From Victivallaceae bacterium (lineage in GTDB: Bacteria > Verrucomicrobiota > Lentisphaeria > Victivallales > Victivallaceae), in contig JAQUOK010000269.1 of the NCBI GenBank assembly GCA_028717165.1, positions 1 through 5,357 on the forward strand: 5,357 bases of DNA, read 5' to 3'. The stretch's first letter is position 1; each line of letters starts with the position of its first letter. The notes beneath the pieces were generated by a model, which saw only the letters and a list, made by a program, of their open reading frames with translations, had not been told where the DNA came from and did no database searches. Below, piece by piece: positions 1-5,357 of this stretch. The position numbers and the translations under genes were made by a program.

Positions 1-31
1 ATAAGAAAATACGGAAAGCATCATAACCGAA

Positions 32-1138
32 CTATTTCACTGTCGCGAAAGTATTGATAAAATTCAGCAGAACCGTTTCCGCGGCGGTTTCATTTTGGGT
101 AACGGGAGTCATTATCTGGTAAATATGCCAGCTTTCGTTAAAATGCCAGGATTTCCGGAAAGATATGAAACTGCCGGTCGAAAAAGAGTTATTCGTGTAC
201 CAGGAAAAGAAAAGAGAACGCTCACCGTCTTTTTCGGCAATTATCCTCGCCGCCGAAAGCGTACCGTACTTCGTTTTCAGCAGCACCAGGTCGTTGGAAA
301 GAATTTTCCAGCAGGCGGTAGCCAGACACAACGCAGTCGGATGAATCTGGTGCAGATCGTTGCGCAGCTCAATGCACAGAGAACCGGCACAGGCATTCAA
401 TTTGGAATAATGAACATAGCGCCGGTTTAGGTTTTTTCCCTGCAGAGACTCGTCCAGGTCCGAAAGCGGCAGTTTTTCACCGAGCCAGCCGGCGGCGGCC
501 GGTTTTATCTCCAGGCAAATGGGCGCGCCCCGGGGCGCCGGCCCGGAACTCTGCGCATAGCCGAAAATAAATACGGTCAGTCCCAGGTAGAAAAAAAACG
601 GTTCAGGGCGGATAAAGATTTTCCGGGGACGATACAAAGTTGCGGCGAACCAAAGCAACGCCATTATCGCAAAAAACAGTTTTATTGAAAACCCCGAATA
701 ATTCCGGATGTAATTCCTGAACAGAAAACTCGTCCAGTAACTGGTTGACGGCAAACCCAAAGCGGCAATAAAAAAAACCGGACTCAGCAGCCAGAAAACC
801 CGCCAGCCCCAAAGTATCCAGCAGCCGGAGGCGATGAACAGCAGCCCTCCCGCAAGATATACGGTATTTATGTCCTTCAGCGAAGCGAAAATCAATATCG
901 CCGCAGAAGCGGCAAGCATCAGGAAACCGCAGTAATCCCAGGCCTTTTCCGGTTTTTCGTCAGGTATTTTCTTTATCCGGAACAGAAAGACCGCAACCGC
1001 CGCCAAAACGAGCAGCCAGAAAACAAAATCGTTGCGGTCCAGCGGCGAATACTGCCAGGCCCCGAACATATAAGCCAGATTATGGAAGAACGGAACAAAC
1101 AGAACCAGAGTCAATACTGATTTCCAGCGGGCTTTCAT
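32..1138 (-). CDS. Multi-pass membrane protein with C-terminal EpsI-type (DUF3485) domain, exosortase partner
   Basis: Protein of 368 residues. The first ~195 residues hold about seven hydrophobic segments (roughly 8-26, 38-54, 68-86, 91-108, 112-130, 152-168, 179-195). The rest is a soluble, probably periplasmic domain. That domain carries the signature of EpsI/DUF3485: a GWLG motif at 217-220 followed by a Leu/Asp-rich stretch, an R-x-Y at 239-241 (R240, Y241), then H266-P267, C271-L272 and W277. The H-x4-C-L-x4-W spacing is the same as in the family motif (HsPevClpgqGW), although the proline is shifted by one. EpsI domains occur next to or fused to exosortases and are thought to help substrate processing; the exact role is unknown. 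The ATG overlaps the exosortase stop (ATGA), and a strong AAGGAG lies 5 nt upstream, so the two genes are probably translationally coupled. The membrane half around residues 110-168 resembles the central part of an exosortase but has no ACSG cysteine. EpsI assignment is fairly sure; the N-terminal relationship is inference. Confidence 0.82.
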   Translation of the reverse strand: MKARWKSVLTLVLFVPFFHNLAYMFGAWQYSPLDRNDFVFWLLVLAAVAVFLFRIKKIPDEKPEKAWDYCGFLMLAASAAILIFASLKDINTVYLAGGLLFIASGCWILWGWRVFWLLSPVFFIAALGLPSTSYWTSFLFRNYIRNYSGFSIKLFFAIMALLWFAATLYRPRKIFIRPEPFFFYLGLTVFIFGYAQSSGPAPRGAPICLEIKPAAAGWLGEKLPLSDLDESLQGKNLNRRYVHYSKLNACAGSLCIELRNDLHQIHPTALCLATACWKILSNDLVLLKTKYGTLSAARIIAEKDGERSLFFSWYTNNSFSTGSFISFRKSWHFNESWHIYQIMTPVTQNETAAETVLLNFINTFATVK

Positions 1139-2001
1139 TTTTTCTCCTTACTCAGTTCCGGTTTTTCCGAAAACGGGATCAGCGACCGGCACGCCCAGAA
1201 AACGAACGCCACCGCAAATACCATCACGTAACCTAAAATTATATGAACGTCATCGTTAAAAGCGACTTTACCGAATCCGAGATACAAAAGCAGAGTTATC
1301 GTCAACCTTAAAGAATTCAGCAGAATCACGATCGGCAGCAGCAGCAGCCAATGTGCAACCCGGCAAACCAGGCGCTGATGAACCAGCATGGTAATTATCC
1401 AGCCGATAAGGAACATCGCTTCAAGCTGATTTATGCCGCTGCAGGCCGCGGTTACGGCTATCTTTTCAGTTCCAAGACGCAGCATGGCAGCGTCACAGCT
1501 TATCTCCACAGCACAAAGCTTCAGGATAAAACAGGTCAGATAAGAACAGATCAGACGCAGCGGATAACTCATGAGGGAATTGAAATAATCCGCATTGGGC
1601 AGCAACAACAGAAAAATAAATCCGGCCGGAAAAAGCTTTAAAACCGTCCGATAATCGGCGAAACGCCCCAGACAGGCGCCCATAACCAGTAAAAGCGAAA
1701 TCTGCATGGCAAGCACGACATTCATGAAGGCGGTCAGCAATAAAGTCACGCCCGCACAACCAAGAAATATCCAAGACAGAATTATATCCTGCGGATCCGG
1801 AACAGCCGTATTTTTTATCCGGTTACGGACAATAACGGCGGACATGCCCGCCGCCAGGAACCATAAAGTGACGATGGATTCAATCTCCTGGTGCATCCGT
1901 AAAGCTTCATATAAACCGTAAACCGCCGTCAAAACCGAAACCAGAATAAGTCCGCGGTCTGCGGTTTTCATCTGTTTCAGTCTGAGGACAAAATTTTTCA
2001 T
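1135..2001 (-). CDS. xrt: Exosortase (membrane-embedded cysteine transpeptidase/protease of the PEP-CTERM system)
   Basis: Protein of 288 residues, almost entirely membrane segments, within the usual length of exosortases that lack a fused EpsI domain. The three active-site motifs of the exosortase/archaeosortase family are visible in order: A186-C187-S188-G189 (nucleophile Cys187), N229-S-L-R232 (Arg232), and H253-x3-G257 (His253), each at the edge of a hydrophobic stretch. The region before the cysteine (residues 123-186) also has the family look: a Phe-Pro, a leucine run ending in Pro, then PLRL and a CAVEI segment. Exosortases recognise a C-terminal motif-helix-basic tail on exported proteins and cleave or transfer them at the inner membrane. 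The nearby gene ending at 4904 encodes such a tail and is the obvious candidate substrate. The first ATG is used here. A second in-frame ATG at codon 11 would keep all membrane segments, and neither has a Shine-Dalgarno site. A TATAAT box lies 15 nt upstream of the start. The subtype cannot be decided by eye. Confidence 0.92.
   Translation of the reverse strand: MKNFVLRLKQMKTADRGLILVSVLTAVYGLYEALRMHQEIESIVTLWFLAAGMSAVIVRNRIKNTAVPDPQDIILSWIFLGCAGVTLLLTAFMNVVLAMQISLLLVMGACLGRFADYRTVLKLFPAGFIFLLLLPNADYFNSLMSYPLRLICSYLTCFILKLCAVEISCDAAMLRLGTEKIAVTAACSGINQLEAMFLIGWIITMLVHQRLVCRVAHWLLLLPIVILLNSLRLTITLLLYLGFGKVAFNDDVHIILGYVMVFAVAFVFWACRSLIPFSEKPELSKEKK
1144..1149 (-). promoter_or_regulatory. Shine-Dalgarno site of the EpsI-type gene
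   Basis: AAGGAG on the minus strand, 5 nt before the ATG at 1138, lying inside the last lysine/glutamate codons of the exosortase gene. It is the only clear Shine-Dalgarno site in front of a gene here and supports the ATGA overlap start. Confidence 0.8.
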
Positions 2002-2016
2002 ATTGTTTTATTCGGT

Positions 2017-2045
2017 ATTATACTTTTATTAATTTAATTTTATAA
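2017..2045 (-). promoter_or_regulatory. Candidate sigma70-like promoter of the exosortase-EpsI pair
   Basis: Read on the minus strand, a perfect TATAAT occupies 2022-2017. A spacing of 17 bp puts a poor -35 (TTATAA, 3 of 6 matches) at 2045-2040, exactly at the edge of the MITE-like element. The expected transcript start (near 2010) would leave a leader of about 9 nt, so the exosortase mRNA would be nearly leaderless, which fits the absence of a Shine-Dalgarno site. The surroundings are very AT-rich, so a chance TATAAT is possible. Confidence 0.4.
2038..2044. repeat. Direct repeat TTTTATA, one copy of the putative target-site duplication
   Basis: Identical to 2301-2307 and directly adjacent to the terminal inverted repeat. 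The AT-rich context lowers the weight of a 7-bp match, but the exact placement on both sides of the inverted repeats argues against chance. Confidence 0.5.
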
Positions 2046-2300
2046 TGCCGTGTGCAAGTTTTTTTGCGTACATTAATGCATATTTTTACCCCGAATGGGG
2101 TATAATTTTAATAGCCGCGGGTTCTACCCACGGAACATTCGCCCCTATTATCCCAACCCCGGATGAGGCTGAATTACCAATACTCGCCATTCAATTATTC
2201 AACCCCATTCAGGGTTGGTTCTTTTTTCGCTTCGAACCATAGGTTCCACCTATCATTTAATCCCGTGGGAATTATTATTTGGAAAACTTGCACACAGCGT
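2045..2300. mobile_element. MITE-like non-coding element with terminal inverted repeats and 7-bp target-site duplication
   Basis: A 256-bp segment ends in 18-bp inverted repeats (2045-2062 and 2283-2300; 16 of 18 positions pair, core GTGTGCAAGTTTT). It is flanked directly by the direct repeat TTTTATA (2038-2044 and 2301-2307), as left by a transposase. No credible gene lies inside. The interior is a chain of hairpins: TACCCC/GGGGTA (2087-2102, loop GAAT), CCGCGGGT/ACCCACGG with one mismatch (2115-2133), CAACCC/GGGTTG (2200-2217), GGTTC/GAACC (2217-2238), ATAGGT/ACCTAT (2239-2253) and TCCC/GGGA (2261-2270). This fits a miniature inverted-repeat element, or a structured repeat moved in trans by a transposase encoded elsewhere. 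It sits between the TPR and exosortase genes and abuts the promoter region of the latter. The family is not recognised with certainty; the repeat status cannot be shown from a single copy. Confidence 0.6.
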
Positions 2301-2307
2301 TTTTATA
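2301..2307. repeat. Direct repeat TTTTATA, other copy of the putative target-site duplication
   Basis: Partner of 2038-2044, immediately outside the other end of the MITE-like element. Removing the element plus one copy would restore a continuous AT-rich spacer. Confidence 0.5.
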
Positions 2308-2321
2308 GGAATTTGTTATTT

Positions 2322-2379
2322 TGACAGACTTTGCGCAGGCTGAGACTGAGCGTAGCGAAAGTCAATCACTGGTGACAGA
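2322..2379. repeat. Short structured repeat flanked by TGACAGA direct repeats
   Basis: A 58-bp segment begins and ends with TGACAGA (2322-2328 and 2373-2379). Inside is a stem of GACTTT-(bulged G)-CGC at 2327-2336 with GCGAAAGTC at 2355-2363, closing an 18-nt loop that contains the tandem CTGAGACTGAG. It is followed by the small palindromic stretch TCAC-TG-GTGA (2366-2375). Its sequence style (GAGCGTAGCGAAAGTC) resembles short intergenic palindromic repeats known from many bacterial genomes. No coding role is visible. That it is repeated elsewhere is inference. Confidence 0.4.
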
Positions 2380-2393
2380 ATAATTTTTTTATT

Positions 2394-2466
2394 TTGAATT
2401 TGTGTTTTTCCTTAACCTTTAACACTTTTAAGAGTTCCGGCAAAGCCGGTTAAGTTTAAAATTCAA
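2394..2466. repeat. Imperfect inverted repeat after the TPR gene, possible 3' mRNA structure
   Basis: Lying 23 nt beyond the TPR gene stop, the arms TTGAATTT (2394-2401) and AAATTCAA (2459-2466) pair, then CTTAACC (2411-2417) with GGTTAAG (2448-2454). A tight hairpin CCGGC-AAA-GCCGG (2437-2449) shares two bases with the second pair. It could protect or attenuate the 3' end of the TPR transcript. No U-tract follows on the minus strand, so it is not a standard intrinsic terminator. Confidence 0.35.
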
Positions 2467-2488
2467 TCAATAAGCCGCCGGACACAAA

Positions 2489-4837
2489 TTATTTTTCCGC
2501 AGCCTTTTTGGCTGCCGCCTCACCGGCCGCAAGCAGTTTTTCCAGATCAGCAAGTTCCTTTGAACCGGGCGTGACCTTTTTAAGCTGCTCCAGACGAAAT
2601 TTAGCGGCGCTGAAAGATTTTTCTTTGATATATTCTTTAATAATCGGGGGCAGACAACGCGAAACCGCGTTCTTGACATTCGAATCGTTCGGCTGCTGAA
2701 ATACGAGCGTCTCGAGAATCCGCAAGGCCGTACTATAGTTTCCGCAGTCGATCTGGCGCCGTGCCAGGCACAGTTTTCCAAGCGGCCAGAGGGGCGCTTC
2801 ATCCTGCGCGTCCTGGGCCAGCTGCAGCGCTTCCCTGAATTCACCTCGCGCCGCCATTATGTCGGAAAGATTCACCAGCACCAGGGACCATTTGGGGTAC
2901 TTTTTCAGCAGCTCCCGGTAAATCTTCACGGCATCATCATAATTGACCCGTTCCTGCAGGATCACGGCTTTGCGGAAAAGCGCCTTGGGCGAATCGGGTT
3001 CATTCGCCAAAACTTTATCGGCATATTCAAGCGCCTCATCATACTTTTTGTTTTCCGCATAAATATCCGATATGTAAAGCAGCGCGTCGCTGCTTTCCTT
3101 GAATCCGTACGCTTTCAGCATATACTTTACGGCATCCTGCCATTTCCCGTTTTTCTGCGCCAGCTGGGCTTTGATGCTCCAGGCCATCGCAATAAGAGTT
3201 CCGTCTCCAGACCGCATGAGGACGGAAGCTATTTTATCCGTGACCTTCCGGTTGTCCAGATACAGAAAAAAACTGACCGCCGGATCAATAACGGCATGGG
3301 AATTCTTCCCGAAACGAAGCATTTTGTCCACGCAGGCTTCCGTCTCCTGTTGCCTGCCGAGCAGTTGGTAAGCTTGCGCGGCCCAAAGCCATACTTCGGG
3401 TTTCTCAGGGGTCAAAACCGTTAATTTCTTCAGCAGCGGCAAAGCTTTATCCGCTTCTCTCAGATAAAGGAGGGAACAGCCCTTTATGCTCAGGTAATCC
3501 AAAGTGTCAGGACGCATTTTATTGAATTCATCCGCTTCGGAAACGGCCTTTCGCCACTGTTCCTGATTATAGGCGCACACCATCGCCAGATGCACGGCCG
3601 CCGGTTTAGCGGGAACCAGTTCCCGGATAATCCCGGCCAGGGCGGCGGCGTTTTCAAAGTTCTTCTTTTTGAAATTTTCCAGGGCAAGCCGTTCCAGCTG
3701 TTTGCACAAATCATCCCTGGCGGCCTGTGATTTATTTATTGCCAGCAGCCTTTCGACCTGTCTCCTTATATCAGGGATATTGTTTGAAACCAGTATTTCA
3801 GGAAGCTGCAGATATGAATAGAGCGGCCGGTAACTATACATCCGGCAGAGCTTCAGGTTTTCCTTCAGCTTCGCGGGATCATTCTCTATATAGGCAAGCA
3901 GGGATTTCAAATAATATCTGGCGCCGACAGCGGCCCGGTTATCCGTTTTTACGGAATCCAGTAATTTTTTTACGGCGGCGGCGTTCTTCTTCTCAGTATA
4001 AATTTCAGCCAGGGAAAGGATGATATTGAGATTATCCGGGAACCGTTCATGCAGTTTTCTATATTCCGCTTCCGCTATTTTCTTTTTACCGTACCTCAAG
4101 TTATAATTAGCAAAGGCGGTTGAAGCTTCTATGGAACGGCCGGAAGAAATTTCCACAGCTTGTTTATAAAATTCCCCCGCTTCCTTAATTTTGCTCAGCA
4201 CAATTTCACAATGACCGAGGCCAAGCAGGGCATTCATCCTGATATCCTTGTCCGGATCGTTTTTCAAAGAGGTGAAAAGCTCAGATGCTTTTTTCGTTTC
4301 ACCGTCGGCAAAAAGAATATCAGCCTGAAGCAGGACAACTTTTGACGGGAGGGGAAGTCTTTTAAGCAGTTCTTCCAGCAATTTTTTAGTCTCGTTGAGC
4401 GGGCTCCGCAGATAACTTGATTTTGTCAAAGCGTAGAGTTCGAAATCGGACAGACGTGAAGCATCATCAGTGCCGAGCTGTTTGATAATCGCGCCGTACT
4501 GATAAGTATTAAGCAGGGAGTTAATATAGCTTTCGTGAAGTTCCCGGGAAAGCGGATTCAGCCGCGCGGCATTTCTCCAGTACCATACCGCCACCAGCGG
4601 TCTTTTATTTTTTTCCGCGATTTCAGCCAAAGCCTTGTACGCGGCCTCATTCGCGTTGTCCCGTTTAACTACTTTCAGAAAATTCCGTTTGGCTTTTTCC
4701 AGGTCTCCCTGCGCCATAGCCGTCCGGGCGGCATCAAGATAATCCGCCACTGACTGATAAATAAATATGAAGTAAACCAGAGCCCCGAATGCCAGAAGAG
4801 TACACACAGAGCATAGTAATATAATTAATTTCTTCAT
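2489..4837 (-). CDS. Membrane-anchored TPR-repeat protein of the exosortase locus
   Basis: Protein of 782 residues. Residues 3-27 form a single hydrophobic anchor after the positively charged MKK start. No lipobox fits the cysteines at 9 and 12, so it is more likely a signal anchor than a lipoprotein. From residue 31 to about 760 it is almost wholly alpha-helical with around a dozen TPR-like units, clear examples near 31-64, 446-479, 480-513, 585-618, 619-652 and 653-686 (patterns such as G-x-x-x-x-A followed by Pro at the unit end). The C-terminal tail after 765 is Ala/Lys/Glu-rich. Large TPR proteins are frequent in exosortase/exopolysaccharide loci (compare the PrsT-type TPR lipoprotein, which is of similar size), where they are thought to act as scaffolds. 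Here the role is inferred from context only. It starts 66 bp after the upstream substrate gene, with no obvious terminator or strong promoter between them, so the two may be cotranscribed. No Shine-Dalgarno site precedes the ATG, so the start rests on the membrane anchor. Confidence 0.85.
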   Translation of the reverse strand: MKKLIILLCSVCTLLAFGALVYFIFIYQSVADYLDAARTAMAQGDLEKAKRNFLKVVKRDNANEAAYKALAEIAEKNKRPLVAVWYWRNAARLNPLSRELHESYINSLLNTYQYGAIIKQLGTDDASRLSDFELYALTKSSYLRSPLNETKKLLEELLKRLPLPSKVVLLQADILFADGETKKASELFTSLKNDPDKDIRMNALLGLGHCEIVLSKIKEAGEFYKQAVEISSGRSIEASTAFANYNLRYGKKKIAEAEYRKLHERFPDNLNIILSLAEIYTEKKNAAAVKKLLDSVKTDNRAAVGARYYLKSLLAYIENDPAKLKENLKLCRMYSYRPLYSYLQLPEILVSNNIPDIRRQVERLLAINKSQAARDDLCKQLERLALENFKKKNFENAAALAGIIRELVPAKPAAVHLAMVCAYNQEQWRKAVSEADEFNKMRPDTLDYLSIKGCSLLYLREADKALPLLKKLTVLTPEKPEVWLWAAQAYQLLGRQQETEACVDKMLRFGKNSHAVIDPAVSFFLYLDNRKVTDKIASVLMRSGDGTLIAMAWSIKAQLAQKNGKWQDAVKYMLKAYGFKESSDALLYISDIYAENKKYDEALEYADKVLANEPDSPKALFRKAVILQERVNYDDAVKIYRELLKKYPKWSLVLVNLSDIMAARGEFREALQLAQDAQDEAPLWPLGKLCLARRQIDCGNYSTALRILETLVFQQPNDSNVKNAVSRCLPPIIKEYIKEKSFSAAKFRLEQLKKVTPGSKELADLEKLLAAGEAAAKKAAEK

Positions 4838-4903
4838 TATCTGTACTTTAGGTTTAACTGCGTTTTAACTAAAATAGCGCGTTATACGAAGAAAAAAAGA
4901 AGT

Positions 4904-5357
4904 TTATGCAATTTTTTTACTCTTTTTTACTCCGGCAGCGCCGGCAACGCCTAAACCTATTAAAGCACTTATAATAACGCCAGGCAAAGGCTGCCCGGCA
5001 GGAGCATGTTCAGTGGGTTCTATCGCAACAACCATTTCGCGATAGTCGGTACCCATCCATATACTGTCCCCTTCCAAACCTATTATCATATTGCCTTCGG
5101 CGGTATCTCCAAGATACGTCGCCCGCTGCATACCCCAGGTATTAAGCGACGGCACACTGTAAGAAGTGCCGACAGCGGTAGTCAGCCAGGTACCGACATA
5201 AGTGCCCGCTTCAAATTGACCTATATACGCCGAACCCGTACCGTCAAAAGTTACAGCCTGCCGTTCGAGAATCGCCCCGGTGAAGGGATTATAGGTAAAA
5301 TAACCGAACGCGCTGTAATTTTCTGAATAAAGTTGAGTAACGGTTAAACCGATTGTC
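4904..5357 (-). CDS. Exosortase-substrate surface protein, C-terminal part (gene runs off the window edge)
   Basis: The reading frame is open from the window edge to the TAA at 4906-4904, giving 150 residues; the true start lies beyond 5357. The GTG at 5155-5153 is an internal valine codon, since the same frame continues upstream without a stop. The visible part is rich in Gly, Thr, Tyr and beta-prone residues, as in exported proteins. The segment coded by 5236-5015 resembles a DUF4114-type domain: FEAGTYVGTWL, then a PSLN, then IIGLEGD and GTDYREMVVAIEP, which corresponds to the family pattern ending in an acidic D-x-D-Y-N-D-v-v. Several acidic residues are replaced here (DYRE instead of DYND). 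The protein ends with a sorting tail (described separately). It is probably exported, retained in the membrane by its tail and released or anchored by the exosortase. It is the first visible gene of the cluster and the likely client of the downstream enzyme. Confidence 0.8.
   Translation of the reverse strand, partial: TIGLTVTQLYSENYSAFGYFTYNPFTGAILERQAVTFDGTGSAYIGQFEAGTYVGTWLTTAVGTSYSVPSLNTWGMQRATYLGDTAEGNMIIGLEGDSIWMGTDYREMVVAIEPTEHAPAGQPLPGVIISALIGLGVAGAAGVKKSKKIA
4907..5005 (-). other. C-terminal exosortase sorting signal, PLPG variant
   Basis: The last 33 residues of the surface protein form the three-part layout of PEP-CTERM-like signals. First comes a short proline-containing motif, QPLPG (P-L-P-G coded by 4990-4979). 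Then a hydrophobic stretch of about 17 residues rich in Gly, Ala, Ile and Val follows. Last is a basic cluster, KKSKK, right before the end. The classic motif is Pro-Glu-Pro; here Leu replaces Glu and Gly follows, so it is a variant, closest in style to proline-leucine-proline types such as VPLPA. Assignment as an exosortase target is strongly supported by the exosortase gene about 2.9 kb downstream. Confidence 0.8.

Noticed and set aside
1..24. Possible start of a further minus-strand gene (ATG ATG followed by hydrophobic codons) 7 bp after the EpsI gene stop
   Set aside because: Only eight codons are inside the window and there is no Shine-Dalgarno site, so it cannot be supported, though the frame is open to the edge.
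95..430. A 111-codon plus-strand frame opposite the EpsI domain
   Set aside because: It is antisense to a well-supported domain whose motifs (H266, C271, W277) are conserved; the translated product shows no recognisable features.
1333..1347. CAG/AGC triplet run as a microsatellite
   Set aside because: It simply encodes a leucine run in a membrane helix of the exosortase.
2045..2242. A 65-codon open frame on the plus strand inside the MITE-like element
   Set aside because: It begins within the terminal inverted repeat, runs through the hairpins, has no ribosome binding site, and its composition follows the palindromes. It is most likely chance.
2467..2844. A 125-codon minus-strand frame overlapping the end of the TPR gene
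   Set aside because: It is a shadow in another frame of the TPR coding sequence, Arg-rich and without domain features; the TPR frame is clearly the real one.
4858..4884. Hairpin-like sequence in the 66-bp gap between substrate and TPR genes as a terminator
   Set aside because: The stem is weak and interrupted (GCG plus TTTT/AAAA with a bulge) and no U-tract follows on the minus strand; the T-rich run there lies before it.
4904..5155. An 83-residue small protein starting at the GTG at 5155
   Set aside because: The frame stays open upstream to the window edge with coherent exported-protein composition and a domain spanning the GTG, so the GTG is internal.

Overview
The window reads as a compact protein-sorting and surface-attachment locus of the exosortase (PEP-CTERM) type. 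All convincing genes lie on the minus strand, so transcription runs from high to low coordinates. The sequence itself does not name the organism. A Gram-negative bacterium of the PVC group, for example a Lentisphaerota-like lineage, is my tentative guess. It rests on the exosortase system, the mixed use of Shine-Dalgarno sites, and an AT-rich spacer carrying structured repeats between genes of moderate GC content.

Layout in the direction of transcription: (1) 5357-4904, the C-terminal 150 residues of a surface protein. It has a DUF4114-like beta domain and ends in a tripartite sorting tail: a Pro-Leu-Pro-Gly motif, a hydrophobic helix and a lysine cluster. (2) 4837-2489, a 782-residue protein with one N-terminal membrane anchor and about a dozen TPR-like repeats. 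(3) 2488-2002, a 487-bp spacer with no gene. It holds an imperfect inverted repeat just after the TPR gene, a short structured repeat between 7-bp direct repeats, a 256-bp MITE-like element with terminal inverted repeats and a 7-bp target-site duplication, and a TATAAT box in front of the next gene. (4) 2001-1135, an exosortase with the Cys, Arg and His of the family's active site. (5) 1138-32, a membrane protein with a C-terminal EpsI-type (DUF3485) domain. Its start overlaps the exosortase stop as ATGA.

Inferred working model: the surface protein is exported, is held in the inner membrane by its C-terminal helix, and is cut at or near the PLPG motif by the exosortase. The EpsI-like protein assists in the same membrane. 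The TPR protein may be a scaffold for secretion or polysaccharide assembly, as large TPR proteins are in other exosortase loci. The most unusual points are the PLPG form of the sorting tail, the exosortase-like but cysteine-free membrane half of the EpsI protein, and the MITE-like element that splits the locus in two.
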